Shown here: in pieces, positions 22,706 through 32,511 of the stretch
Numbering within the stretch: position 1 is the first letter of the stretch
Layout of the letters: every line of letters starts with the position of its first letter
Source: Companilactobacillus suantsaicola
GTDB lineage: Bacteria > Bacillota > Bacilli > Lactobacillales > Lactobacillaceae
Assembly (NCBI RefSeq): GCF_004745525.1
Contig: NZ_RKLY01000023.1
Span: forward strand, 1 to 42,972
Direction of reading: 5' to 3'
Length of the DNA stretch: 42,972 nt
Translations under genes and position numbers: made by a program
The notes under the pieces: generated by a model
Database searches by the model: none
Seen by the model: the letters and a program-made list of their open reading frames with translations, nothing else
What the model was told of the DNA's origin: nothing

Positions 22706-24438
22706 TGATAGATAAGCGTTTATTTCGCTTACCGGGAACTAAAAAATTACTCTTAATGCTTGCAGGATTAACTCTCTTGCAAGCATTTGTTATTTTATTC
22801 CAAGGTAAGTATTTAGCAGAAGCACTAGTTAATTCGTGGGAACAAAAACCGCTCCAATCAATCATCAAACCGATGATTTTATTTGCAATCGTCTTTATGC
22901 TCAGACACATCTTTACCTTGATCAATACCAAAATTGTTGAAGGTTATGCCAGCAAAACTTCCGAGCAGATTCGCTCCCAATTGTTGGAGAAAGTCTACAC
23001 TTCAGGACCAGAAATGATTTCTGATGTCGGAAGTGGTAACTTAGTCACTTCTTCACTTGATGGAATTGATTTAATTGAGAACTACTTCAAGTTGATTTTT
23101 ACTAAATTGATGGATATGTGTCTAATTCCACCAGTTTTATTGATCTACATTTATATGCAAAATATCGCTTCAGGAATTACTTTGACCATCATCGTTCCTC
23201 TAGTAATCTTATTCATGATTATTTTAGGACTCGCTGCCCAAGCCAAAGCCGATTCACAGTACAAGCAGTATACGATTCTTTCAAATCACTTTTTAGATGC
23301 CTTACGTGGTCTTCCAACCTTAAAAATGTTAGGTCTAAGTAAGCGCTATGCTAAAAATATCTATACCGTCAGTGACGAATATCGCCGCCGCACCATGAAT
23401 ACTTTACGAATTGCCATTCTTTCAACCTTTGCCCTCGATTGGCTAACAACCTTAGGAATTGCTATTTTAGCCGTCTTTTTGGGTCTTGGCTTGATCAACA
23501 ATAGTTTCCCACTCTTCCCCGCCTTGGTAACATTAATTTTGGCGCCGGAATATTTTTTGCCATTACGCAATTTTTCAAACGATTACCATGCCACTTTAAA
23601 TGGAAAGAATGCTCTCGGTTCAATTTTTGAGATTCTCGACCGACCAACTACGACCAAGGAAAATCAATTGCGTGATTTCAATTGGGATAATAATTCGCAA
23701 ATAACGATTGATAACCTAAAGTTCTCATACCAGGGAACTGCCCAAAATGAAGTCAGCCTTGATATCGACAGTTTGAAACTCTCCGGCTACCAAAAAATCG
23801 GCGTCATCGGCAAATCCGGTTCCGGTAAAACAACTCTGATCAGAACCATTGGCGGTTTTATCAAACCTGATTCAGCTGAGATTGCCATCGACAATCAAAA
23901 ACTAGACAGTTTCAAGCAAAAAAATTGGCAGAACAAGTTAACTTTCTTACCCCAATCACCCTATTTATTCTCAGCTTCCATTGCTGAAAATATTGCCTTC
24001 TACCGACCAGACGCCACGAAAGATCAAATTGAATCCGCCGCTAAATCTGCCGGGTTGTTAGAATTCATCGCCACTTTGAAGGATGGTTTTAATACCAAGA
24101 TTGGTGAAGGTGGCCGTGGTATTTCCGGTGGTCAGCAACAACGTATCATGCTGGCGCGAGCTTTTCTAGCTGATGACCGACACGTTTTGATTTTTGATGA
24201 ACCAACTGCTCACCTTGATATTGAAACTGAATATGCCTTAAAACAACCGATGGAAGAGCTTTTCAAGAACCACTTGGTAATCTTTGCGACCCACCGTTTG
24301 CACTGGATCAAAGAAATGGATTACGTTATCGTTATGGACAATGGTCAAATTGCTGAACAAGGAACTCCTGAAGAGCTCAGCCGTCATAACGGTGCTTTTG
24401 AACAATTAATTACTAATATGCGAGGTGAACAGATGTGA
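22705..24438 (+). CDS. cydD: ABC exporter CydD, half of the CydDC cytochrome bd assembly transporter
   Basis: A 577-aa half transporter: membrane domain (about 1-310), then ATPase with Walker A GKSGSGKTTL near 369, signature ISGGQQQRIMLARAF near 472, Walker B LIFDEPTAHLD near 495 and the H-loop ATHRL. CydDC exports cysteine or glutathione, or moves heme-related compounds, and is needed to mature cytochrome bd. It starts at TAATG, sharing one base with the cydB stop. Confidence 0.95.
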   Translation: MIDKRLFRLPGTKKLLLMLAGLTLLQAFVILFQGKYLAEALVNSWEQKPLQSIIKPMILFAIVFMLRHIFTLINTKIVEGYASKTSEQIRSQLLEKVYTSGPEMISDVGSGNLVTSSLDGIDLIENYFKLIFTKLMDMCLIPPVLLIYIYMQNIASGITLTIIVPLVILFMIILGLAAQAKADSQYKQYTILSNHFLDALRGLPTLKMLGLSKRYAKNIYTVSDEYRRRTMNTLRIAILSTFALDWLTTLGIAILAVFLGLGLINNSFPLFPALVTLILAPEYFLPLRNFSNDYHATLNGKNALGSIFEILDRPTTTKENQLRDFNWDNNSQITIDNLKFSYQGTAQNEVSLDIDSLKLSGYQKIGVIGKSGSGKTTLIRTIGGFIKPDSAEIAIDNQKLDSFKQKNWQNKLTFLPQSPYLFSASIAENIAFYRPDATKDQIESAAKSAGLLEFIATLKDGFNTKIGEGGRGISGGQQQRIMLARAFLADDRHVLIFDEPTAHLDIETEYALKQPMEELFKNHLVIFATHRLHWIKEMDYVIVMDNGQIAEQGTPEELSRHNGAFEQLITNMRGEQM

Positions 24439-26174
24439 ATTTCTTTAAAACTTTTAAACATGATTCCTGGGTTAAACCTTACATAAAACAATATAAGGGA
24501 CTTCTCATAACGGCGTTATTATTAGGACTCTTTACCTCATTTTGTGCCGCCGCTTTAATGTTTACCTCTGGCTATACGATCGATAAAGCAGCCACTCACC
24601 CCGTTAATATTCTCTTGATTTACGTACCCATTTTATTGACTCGTGCGTTTGGTATCGGTCGCCCAGTTTTCAAATATCTCGAACGCCTCAAGAGTCACAA
24701 CTGGGTTCTACGAGTCACTTCCGATTTGCGGACACGACTCTATAAAACCCTTGAAAGTGATGCAACATTTTTCAATGAGCATCATAAGACCGGTGACATC
24801 ATGGGATTATTATCTGAAGACATCAGCCATCTCCAAAATCTTTATTTAAGAACTATTTTCCCAGCCGTGATTTCTTATTTACTAACCATCATCGCTTCAA
24901 TTGCCTTAGGAGTCTTCAACCCGTCCTTTGGTTTCTTCGTCTTTTTACTATTATTCATCGAAGTTTTCCTCGTACCACTGTTCTCAGTTTCCGTTGAAAG
25001 CGCCCGCCGTGCCTATCAAAAAGAGGTCAAAAGCGACCTCTACGTTCAACTGACCGATAATATTTTAGGAGTTGACGACTGGATTATTTCTGGTCGAAAA
25101 TCCGATTTTCAAAATCTGACTTCGCAAAATATTCAAAATCTCGATCAATCAAAGAATAAATCCAAAGCCTTCCGGCGTAACCGTGACTTACTATTACAAT
25201 TGATCTTCGCGGCAATTGTCGTTTGTTTCTTAATTTTCACCAACTTAACAATGACTAACAATCAAGAACAAGCTAACTTTGTCTCAGCCGTCGTACTAGC
25301 CATCTTCCCTCTCTCTGATTCTTTAATTCCTGTCAGTCAGGGCTTCGAAGAATGGCCCTTGTATAAAGACTCGATCAATCGGTTAAACACGCTTAAACCG
25401 GTTAAAAACCAGCTTCCTGAGCAAGTTAACTTACCGGCCGCTGACTTTAAGGAACTAAATCTCGAGCATGTGTCATTTGAATACAACACCGACTCACCAA
25501 TTTTAATCAAAGATTTCTCGCAAACTATCACTCGTGGTGAAAAGTTAGCCTTGCTTGGGCCAAGTGGAATTGGTAAAACAACCATTTTACAGTTGATTCT
25601 AGGCGACCTAACGCCAACTAAAGGCCAAATCACTATCAACAATCTTGGTATCGACCAAATTCAAGTCAACCGTGAAAAAATCTTTTCAGTATTAAATCAG
25701 AAACCATTCTTGTTCAACACAACCTTAATGAACAATGTCCGTCTAGGAAACGAAAATCGCAGCGATTCTGAGGTCAAAAAAGCCTTAGAACGTGTCGGTT
25801 TAAAGAAACTAGTCGAATCATTACCTGATAAATACGAAACCCTCGTTGGAGAAAATGGCTCACGTTTCTCAGGTGGAGAACAAGAAAGAATTGCTTTAGC
25901 AAGAATCCTCCTTCAAGATGCTCCAATTGTTTTACTGGATGAACCAACCGTAGGACTCGACCCAATCACCGAAAATGATTTACTAGAAACTATTTTCGAA
26001 GTTCTTAAGAACAAGACAATTATTTGGGTAACGCACCATTTACAAGGCGTTAAACACGTTGACAAAGTAGTGTTTATCAACGACGAAAGTATCGAAATGC
26101 AAGGTTCACCACAAGAACTATACAAAACCAATCAACATTTCAAAGAACTATATCAAATGGACCAAGGACTTTAG
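24435..26174 (+). CDS. cydC: ABC exporter CydC, second half of CydDC
   Basis: A 579-aa half transporter with the same layout: six membrane spans, Walker A GPSGIGKTTI near 374, signature FSGGEQERIALARIL near 477, Walker B VLLDEPTVGLD near 498. The start is GTG at 24435, overlapping the cydD stop as GTGA, with CGAGGTGAA upstream. The four cyd genes overlap or touch at every junction, so they are one message. A family-B composite repeat begins 42 bp after the stop and carries the terminator-like hairpin. Confidence 0.95.
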   Translation: MNFFKTFKHDSWVKPYIKQYKGLLITALLLGLFTSFCAAALMFTSGYTIDKAATHPVNILLIYVPILLTRAFGIGRPVFKYLERLKSHNWVLRVTSDLRTRLYKTLESDATFFNEHHKTGDIMGLLSEDISHLQNLYLRTIFPAVISYLLTIIASIALGVFNPSFGFFVFLLLFIEVFLVPLFSVSVESARRAYQKEVKSDLYVQLTDNILGVDDWIISGRKSDFQNLTSQNIQNLDQSKNKSKAFRRNRDLLLQLIFAAIVVCFLIFTNLTMTNNQEQANFVSAVVLAIFPLSDSLIPVSQGFEEWPLYKDSINRLNTLKPVKNQLPEQVNLPAADFKELNLEHVSFEYNTDSPILIKDFSQTITRGEKLALLGPSGIGKTTILQLILGDLTPTKGQITINNLGIDQIQVNREKIFSVLNQKPFLFNTTLMNNVRLGNENRSDSEVKKALERVGLKKLVESLPDKYETLVGENGSRFSGGEQERIALARILLQDAPIVLLDEPTVGLDPITENDLLETIFEVLKNKTIIWVTHHLQGVKHVDKVVFINDESIEMQGSPQELYKTNQHFKELYQMDQGL

Positions 26175-26216
26175 TCGTTATAACGTTACATTTGTGTTCG
26201 ACTAAATAGTTAATTT

Positions 26217-26908
26217 CTTTAGTTTGGGTGGTGATTGTACTGCCGTCTTCCGCAACAGCTCTGGGAAATGCTGGAACGCTGTGGGCACAACTTGAAGCCA
26301 ATTTTTAAGTTCGAAAATTGTCTCCAAGATTGGCCTTTTTGTAAATGCTAAAGCATTAACAAAAATTTCACGGCTGAGCATTTCCCAGAGCTGTTGCTCC
26401 AGACTAGATTTCGGTTCTTTGCAGTTATTTCTGTAAATTCTGAATTGAATACAAATCTATTCAGAGGCATCATTGAACTGTTTCATAGCCCGGATTCGTT
26501 ATAACGCTTAAATATTTTAATTGATTTAATTACTAAAATAAAAAAATAGAGGATATTACTAATACTGCAAGATTCTGCAATATAGTAATATCCTCTTTCT
26601 TTATTCCTTAGTTCTTACTTTGACGTACGAGACACAATAGCCTAACAAAATACCCAGCCCAAAATCAGAACAGAATTAGTATACCTAAATGAATGGAAAG
26701 CAAATAACCAATAAGTGTGAAATTCAGTCCGGAATAGCAAAGCCGATTTGGCTCAGTGGTGAAATTTCTCTTAACGCTTTAGCGTTTAGTGAAAGGCCGA
26801 GCTTGGAAATGCCGCGTACTTTGCGGTAGTTTCAAGTCGTGCCCACCACGTTCCAGCCAAAATCGGCTTTGCTATGGAGGACGGCATACTTCCACATCCC
26901 CCCAAAAA
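26217..26908 (+). repeat. Family-B composite hairpin element, full copy
   Basis: Terminal inverted repeats CTTTAGTTTGGG...TGCCGTCTTCC and GGAGGACGGCA...CCCCCCAAAA bound 692 bp between cydC and a convergent small gene. Parts in order: B1 hairpin with arms GCAACAGCTCTGGGAAATGC / GCATTTCCCAGAGCTGTTGC and apical CAATTTT-TAAGTTC-GAAAATTG; its A/T-rich flank to about 26506; a central hairpin (14-bp stem 26548-26561 / 26583-26596, then TTTCTTT); then the B2 module reversed, arms GCAAAGCCGATTT / AAATCGGCTTTGC, apical GCAAAGTACGC. It is the inverse of 8954-9584. No open frame here looks like a gene. Confidence 0.85.
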
Positions 26909-26913
26909 AACAA

Positions 26914-27243
26914 TTAGAATCCCATCGTTACACCGTTGATTATTCCTATTGGACTGTCTTTTAATGACCGTGACATTACTTCTAGTTGATTGATTATGTC
27001 ATTTTGCTCTTTTGTAAAATGATACTCGTTAGCGAAGGCTAAGTTTCGTAGATACCAATTCAAATTGCGAATTGCTTCGGGAATTTGCTTTTGTTGTTGA
27101 CTAACTTTCTCGGATTTATTGATAACCGCATAGGCTGTCAAAATCTCTTTTTTGATTGCATCATTGTCTTGTACTGAAGTATTCAACCGGTTTAAAAGTT
27201 GATTGACTTTCTTAACTTCTTGAAGCTTTTTCTCTTCACTCAT
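26914..27243 (-). CDS. Small helical protein, possible bacteriocin immunity protein (enterocin A immunity type)
   Basis: A 109-aa protein with GGAGG seven bases before the ATG. It is all helical by pattern and polar, with no membrane segment: VNQLLNRLNTSVQDNDAIKKEILTAYAVIN written in part, then AIRNLNWYLRNLAFANEYHFTKEQNDII in part. Size, four-helix rhythm and the third-helix YLRNLA-x-NEYHF-x-KE pattern resemble EntA-type immunity proteins. No bacteriocin gene is nearby. It lies 21 bp after the polyprenyl synthase gene on the same strand, so it is probably co-transcribed with it. The function call is weak. Confidence 0.5.
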   Translation of the reverse strand: MSEEKKLQEVKKVNQLLNRLNTSVQDNDAIKKEILTAYAVINKSEKVSQQQKQIPEAIRNLNWYLRNLAFANEYHFTKEQNDIINQLEVMSRSLKDSPIGIINGVTMGF

Positions 27244-27264
27244 AATTTCCTCCTTAACAAGAAA

Positions 27265-28236
27265 TTACTTGATTCGATCGATCAAATTCTTAACTAAAGC
27301 TTTTAAAACTTTTTGATTGTGGCTCTTAGGTAACTTCTCAATTTCACTCACAGCCCGATTCGTATAACTGTGGGCAATTTCTTTAGCTTGATTGAGATAT
27401 CCATTGTCAACGACGATATTTGTTGCCTTTTTGTCATCTTCACTAGTTAGTTTATCTTTTGATAAAACTTCGATCAATTGTTCGTTTCCTGCTTCTAATC
27501 CTAGAATATATGGTAACGAATATACGCCATTTTTTAAATCTTCATGAGCAGGTTTGCCAATTTGTCCAGAATTACTGAAGTCTAAAACATCATCAATAAT
27601 TTGAAAAGCCATTCCGATATCATGGCCGATTCCCTTGCAACGATCGATCAAATTTTGGTCGCCGTCACTAACTATGGCCCCCATTGCGGCACTTAGACTG
27701 AACAATTCGGCCGTTTTACCAGAGATTTCCGTAAGATACATTTCAGTCGTGGCTTTGACATTGAAATTGATCAACATCTGGTCTAATTCACCGACGAGAA
27801 TTTTTTTCATACTGAGGGCGTTGCGTAAAATATCAACGTTGGAATGTAAATTGCGTGATATCAATTCAAAATAGAGCGTAAACAAATAATCTCCGGCATA
27901 AATGGCGTTACGGCGACCGTACTTCGTATGAATGGTTGGTTGGGAGCGGCGCATTGGTGAGTCATCGATCACATCATCGTGAATCAAAGTAGCGACGTGT
28001 AGTACTTCCAGTGATGCTGCTAGCGGAATTAAATCTTTGGTTGGCAATTTTTTCTTACCGAAGTCACTAAATAGTAAGAAAAAGGCGGGACGCAACATCT
28101 TGCCTCCTGAGGTCAAATCTCGAATCATCCCCGTTATTTCGAGATTATTAATATTCACTGCCTGATGAATATATTCTGTCGTTAAATCCAACTGTTCCCC
28201 TAATTGGGGATACTTTTTCCAAATTGAGTTTGCCAT
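27265..28236 (-). CDS. Polyprenyl diphosphate synthase (heptaprenyl/solanesyl type, quinone side chain)
   Basis: A 323-aa trans-prenyltransferase from ATG 28236. Longer readings run into the promoter region of the divergent menA. The first Asp-rich motif HDDVIDDSPMRR and the second IDDVLDF are both intact, with GKTAELFSLSA and GNAVYAGDYL-like GRRNAIYAGDYLF between. It should make the long isoprenoid tail joined to the quinone ring by the divergent MenA. The medium-chain Fps/IspA has different spacing at the first motif. It shares a 99-bp divergent promoter region with menA. Confidence 0.9.
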   Translation of the reverse strand: MANSIWKKYPQLGEQLDLTTEYIHQAVNINNLEITGMIRDLTSGGKMLRPAFFLLFSDFGKKKLPTKDLIPLAASLEVLHVATLIHDDVIDDSPMRRSQPTIHTKYGRRNAIYAGDYLFTLYFELISRNLHSNVDILRNALSMKKILVGELDQMLINFNVKATTEMYLTEISGKTAELFSLSAAMGAIVSDGDQNLIDRCKGIGHDIGMAFQIIDDVLDFSNSGQIGKPAHEDLKNGVYSLPYILGLEAGNEQLIEVLSKDKLTSEDDKKATNIVVDNGYLNQAKEIAHSYTNRAVSEIEKLPKSHNQKVLKALVKNLIDRIK

Positions 28237-28335
28237 AAAATATATCTTACCCCTGTATCGCTTTGTTGTACTGCAAAATAATTCTATAATAGAACTTATC
28301 AAATTAGAACCTATCAAAACCAAAGGATGGTCAAC

Positions 28336-29247
28336 GTGAAACCTTCAGTATTTTTTGAATTAGTCGAAATTAAAGCTAAAACTGCTAGTGTCTTTCCATT
28401 TCTAATGGGAACGTTGTATTCATATTATCACTGGCACTCTATTAACGCTCTTGATTTGATTTTATTTTTTATCGCTATGTTTTTATTCAATATGGCCGTT
28501 GATATCAACGACAATTACTGGGATTACAAAAACGCCACTGGAGACGATTTTCGTCAGAAAACTAATGTCATCGGCGTTCACAAGCTTAATATCCACTTAG
28601 TCGGTTGGCTCGACTTTTCTTTTACCGTTATAGCGGCTATCATCGGACTATTTATCGTCTATCGAACCGGCTTGCCACTGCTCTTTTTAGGGTTATTCTC
28701 GTTTGCTGTCGGTTTTTGTTACGCCGGAGGTCCTTGGCCAATCAACCGTGGTCCTTTAGGAGAATTTTTCTCCGGTTTCACGATGGGATACGTTATTTAT
28801 CTAATTGCAATTTATATCAACGTCGTCCACACACCTGAAGTGATTTTGAATTTTAAATTTTATGGTGATGCCTTATTGTCATCCCTACTGACAGTTTTCG
28901 CCATTTCCAATTTATTATTAGCAAACAACATTGCCGATCAAGAAGAAGATATTGGTCTAGGCAGAAAAACGCTAGTCTATTATCTTGGTAAAGACAATTC
29001 AATTTTTATCTTGAAATCTCTCTACGTACTGGGATATCTAGCTCTGACTTGTTCCGTTATTTTAGGATTACTTCCAAAGTTGATGCTGTTGACCTTCTTG
29101 ATTACACCAATTGTATATAAAAATGCCAAAGCATTCAGCGCTAATCCGATCAAGAAGAAAACTTTCCCCTTAATCATCAAAAATCTCTTGCTGATCACTT
29201 TGACAGAAACAGTCACCTTTATTTTAGGCGTGTTATTTAATTTTTAA
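28336..29247 (+). CDS. menA: UbiA-family prenyltransferase MenA (DHNA polyprenyltransferase)
   Basis: A 303-aa membrane protein with eight to nine spans. FFELVEIKAKTASVFPFLMGTLYS and NMAVDINDNYWDYKNATGDD (the first Mg/diphosphate motif, NDxxD type) come first, then NNIADQEEDIGLGRKTL as the second motif. It joins a polyprenyl tail to dihydroxynaphthoate. GTG 28336 was chosen because AAAGGA is eight bases away. ATG 28327 overlaps that site. No other men genes are seen, so the ring may come from outside or another locus. Its TAA overlaps the stop of convergent ackA. Confidence 0.92.
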   Translation: MKPSVFFELVEIKAKTASVFPFLMGTLYSYYHWHSINALDLILFFIAMFLFNMAVDINDNYWDYKNATGDDFRQKTNVIGVHKLNIHLVGWLDFSFTVIAAIIGLFIVYRTGLPLLFLGLFSFAVGFCYAGGPWPINRGPLGEFFSGFTMGYVIYLIAIYINVVHTPEVILNFKFYGDALLSSLLTVFAISNLLLANNIADQEEDIGLGRKTLVYYLGKDNSIFILKSLYVLGYLALTCSVILGLLPKLMLLTFLITPIVYKNAKAFSANPIKKKTFPLIIKNLLLITLTETVTFILGVLFNF

Positions 29248-30437
29248 TTTAAGTATTGCGCAAAATCATAAGTATCTTGGGCAATCATTAATTCTTCGTT
29301 AGTTGGAATCGTGTAGGCGGCCACTTTTGAGTCATCAGTTGTGATCTTGATCTCGCCACCGCGTTGTTCATTTTTCTCGTGGTCAATCTTCAAGCCCATG
29401 TATTCGAGTCCACTCAAGATGTCCTCACGTACAGGAGCTGAATTTTCACCAACACCAGCTGTGAAAGCCAACACGTCCAAGCCACCCATTTCGGCAGTGT
29501 ATGAACCGATGAATTTCAAAATGCGGTTACGATACATTTCCAAAGCTAATTTGGCACGTGAATTAGTGTCCTCGACAGCTTCGATATCACGCATATCTGG
29601 GGAAACACCTGAAATTCCTAATAGTCCAGACTTGTGATTCAAAATGTCGATCATTTCTTGAATATCGGTAATACCTAATTTTTCCATTAAGAACGGCAAA
29701 ACTGAGAAATCAATGTCACCACTTCTAGAACTCATCATGATCCCTGCTAGTGGCGTGAATCCCATTGAGATATCAAAGGCTTTACCGTTTTTTATTGCGC
29801 TGATCGAAGCCCCTGATCCTAAGTGCAAGACAATAATATTCTTATCCTTGATACCACCGTCGACGATATCTTCTAGACGTTGGGCGATATATCTGTGACT
29901 AGTTCCGTGAGCCCCATAACGACGGACGTGATACTTCTTATAGTCTTCCATATCGATACTGTAGAGATAGTTTGTTTCCGGAATATCAACGAAGAAGGAA
30001 GTGTCAAAGACTGCAACTTGAATGGCCTTTGGAACTAATTTTTTAAAGACGTTGATATAATAAGCTTCAATTTTATTGTGAAGTGGTGCATATTCTGCCA
30101 ATTGCTCAATTTTTTTCAAGTTCGCACTATTGACGATTTCTGACTTTTTGAACTCTTCACCACCGGCAACGACACGATGACCGAAGGCGACAATATCTTC
30201 AAATCTTTCAATGATTCCCATATCTTTTAGTGCATCCAGGATAGACAAAACGGCGACATCATTGGATTCAATGGCTTCCTCACGTTCAATCTTTTGACCA
30301 TTGTACTTTAATTTAAAGACAGCTTTGGGACTACCTAAACGGTCGATCATCCCTGAAGCAATTGTTGTTTTGGCAGGCATTTCAAAAAGTTTCCATTTCA
30401 AAGTTGAACTACCTGCATTTATAGCCATAATCTTCAT
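29244..30437 (-). CDS. ackA: Acetate kinase
   Basis: A 397-aa ASKHA-fold kinase of standard length. NAGSSTLKWKLFEM at the N-terminus (ATP/phosphate loop), GHRVVAGGEEF, HLGSGASISAIKNGKAFDISMGFTPL in part, MMSSRSGDID and FTAGVGENSAPVRE are all present. It converts acetyl phosphate and ADP to acetate and ATP, a useful outlet when O2 respiration frees pyruvate from lactate formation. The stop overlaps that of menA tail to tail, with no terminator visible between them. Confidence 0.97.
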   Translation of the reverse strand: MKIMAINAGSSTLKWKLFEMPAKTTIASGMIDRLGSPKAVFKLKYNGQKIEREEAIESNDVAVLSILDALKDMGIIERFEDIVAFGHRVVAGGEEFKKSEIVNSANLKKIEQLAEYAPLHNKIEAYYINVFKKLVPKAIQVAVFDTSFFVDIPETNYLYSIDMEDYKKYHVRRYGAHGTSHRYIAQRLEDIVDGGIKDKNIIVLHLGSGASISAIKNGKAFDISMGFTPLAGIMMSSRSGDIDFSVLPFLMEKLGITDIQEMIDILNHKSGLLGISGVSPDMRDIEAVEDTNSRAKLALEMYRNRILKFIGSYTAEMGGLDVLAFTAGVGENSAPVREDILSGLEYMGLKIDHEKNEQRGGEIKITTDDSKVAAYTIPTNEELMIAQDTYDFAQYLN

Positions 30438-30562
30438 ACAAAAACTCTCCTTTTTTGGTCTAAGTTTTCTCTACAAATAGCTTTATATCAAACTTTACAC
30501 CGATATAAAAAAATGCTACTCTTTAGTAACTATTATAAGTCTTTTTATGGGGGAATCCATTC

Positions 30563-32467
30563 GTGAAATTTTTAGACATGCTACGCAAAATTGATGAGAA
30601 GCCAGAGCCTAGTAAAGCGGTTCCAAATTCTCCTAAAAAAAATCAAGAACCTACACCTACTTCACAAGCTCAAACAACCGAAGTGGCTGAAAAACCCGCT
30701 GAGGAAGAACAACTTCCAATGTCTGTTCATGATAAACGCGTAAAAATTGAAGAACAAATGAACGATTTATCGCATCAATATGCTCAATTGAGAAATGACC
30801 TCAAAACGAATCTTTTCACAGAAAAAGACGATTTTGAAACTAAGAAAGAAACCTTAGATAATTATCTTGAAACCTTAAAACGCGATGAGTCTGAATCAAC
30901 TGAAAAACTTGCTGATACTAAAGCTCAAAATGACGATGCTGCTAAAGAACAACTAGCTCATGTTAAAGCCGATCGTAAGGATCTAGAGGCAAAACTTGCT
31001 GACTTACAAGACCGACTAAAAGATTTGAATTCCGACATCAACGCCAGAACAGCCCACTTAGAATCACTTCAAACTAACTTGGCTAAGAACGAACAATCTG
31101 AATCTGACATGTCAACTTCGATCAAAGAAGAAAAAGACTTACAAAAGATGCTCGTCTTGATGGAAGAACAAAAGAATTCTATCAACACCCTCTATGATCA
31201 AAGAAAAGACCTCAAGACTCAAATTAATTCCGCCCAAGAAAATATCGCAAATCTAAATAGTAATGCTGACGAACTTAATAGTAATATTAGTGACGTCAAC
31301 AAGCAAATCGAAGATTTAGTTAAAAAAGACAAAGATATCAACGACAAGATGAAGAGTGATCACAATTATCGTATTGAAACTATCGCTGGCCTTGAACGAC
31401 ACTTACAAAGTTTGGATGAGGAACACAAGAAAATTGATGGTGAACTAAGTGAAGTTAATAACAACATCGACTACATCACTAAGTATATCAAAGATGTTTT
31501 CCATTCTGCATACTTAGTTCGTGATGTTTATCTCGATAAGGAAAAACAATATTTTGTAGCAGCCGATAAATTCGATTCTAACGCTGATCAAAACGATTTA
31601 TTCGGTATGGTCAATTATTTAGAGACTAAATTGCAAAAACCAGTAACAATTGTTTCAACTTTCTATAACAATCATCTTCACGATTGCTTGGATCAAAAAG
31701 CTAAAAACTTGAAGATTGCCATTCCAAATGTTGTTAACTTATTTGAACAACTCCAAGTCAGCCCTAATCCAACTGATAAAAAAGTAGCTATCCCCGAAAA
31801 TCAAGATTGGGTAACTAGAACTGATGTTGAATCACAAGACACTTTCATCTACGACCAAAAACAAACACTTCTAATGACGGTTGAATATTTCGACAAAAAA
31901 ATTGACCGTATCAACTATTACAAGAACGATCAAATCGTCAAAACTAATATTTATAACGGTGACGGTCAACTATCTTCAATGCAGAAATTCAATCAGGATA
32001 AGCAATTGACTGAACAAAGTTTCTATCGCACTGATGGTTCAATTGTTTTAACTATTATTTTTGATAAAAATAATGCTATTAGCTATCAATTATTTGATAA
32101 AAACGGACTTTTGGAGCATGATTTCAATGAGAAGTCAGAACTGATCACTTGGTGGCTCAAGAGCATCTCACCCGATACAGAAAACGCTGTTTTTGTAGGT
32201 AATAATTCTGATTTGTTATACCAACTAATCACAAGCGTGAATAGTATTTCGAGTGATAACACCATTCTTCTTTTACAAAATGTAGCTAAGAGAATCGATG
32301 ATGTGATAACCTTATTGGATAAGTTATCTGAAGTTCACGACATCTTTGTGCAATCTGAGGATGATTTGCATGCGATTGAAAATAAAACTAACCGTGACAT
32401 CAGTGTCAGTGTCATCAACACCTTAAGTGACGGTACTTTATCACTACCTGTATCACTGAAAATTTAA
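30563..32467 (+). CDS. Coiled-coil protein with a C-terminal beta-repeat domain resembling glycosyltransferase DUF1975
   Basis: A 634-aa cytoplasmic protein; the GTG start follows TATGGGGGAA. A disordered Pro/Glu/Lys-rich start (about 1-60) leads into a long coiled coil (about 65-300; many KxxLxxxL and Glu/Lys heptads). Then comes a globular part with repeated 'tyrosine-aspartate' strands (FIYDQKQTLLMTVEYFDKK, INYYKNDQIVKTNIYNGDGQ, SFYRTDGSIVLTIIFDKN). That pattern recalls the DUF1975 region of TarM/GtfA-like glycosyltransferases, followed by ITWWLKSISPDTENAVFVGN, like the start of their catalytic part. No GT-B catalytic domain follows, as the protein ends after about 80 more residues. Role unknown. 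It is divergent from ackA and followed by a terminator. Confidence 0.75.
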   Translation: MKFLDMLRKIDEKPEPSKAVPNSPKKNQEPTPTSQAQTTEVAEKPAEEEQLPMSVHDKRVKIEEQMNDLSHQYAQLRNDLKTNLFTEKDDFETKKETLDNYLETLKRDESESTEKLADTKAQNDDAAKEQLAHVKADRKDLEAKLADLQDRLKDLNSDINARTAHLESLQTNLAKNEQSESDMSTSIKEEKDLQKMLVLMEEQKNSINTLYDQRKDLKTQINSAQENIANLNSNADELNSNISDVNKQIEDLVKKDKDINDKMKSDHNYRIETIAGLERHLQSLDEEHKKIDGELSEVNNNIDYITKYIKDVFHSAYLVRDVYLDKEKQYFVAADKFDSNADQNDLFGMVNYLETKLQKPVTIVSTFYNNHLHDCLDQKAKNLKIAIPNVVNLFEQLQVSPNPTDKKVAIPENQDWVTRTDVESQDTFIYDQKQTLLMTVEYFDKKIDRINYYKNDQIVKTNIYNGDGQLSSMQKFNQDKQLTEQSFYRTDGSIVLTIIFDKNNAISYQLFDKNGLLEHDFNEKSELITWWLKSISPDTENAVFVGNNSDLLYQLITSVNSISSDNTILLLQNVAKRIDDVITLLDKLSEVHDIFVQSEDDLHAIENKTNRDISVSVINTLSDGTLSLPVSLKI

Positions 32468-32511
32468 TATTGGGGGGCTGTATGATGTGGCAGAGTCTCT
32501 CATTTGAACTC

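Noticed and set aside
8954-26908. Family-B repeats as a complete insertion sequence
   Set aside because: No transposase-like reading frame is present in either copy.
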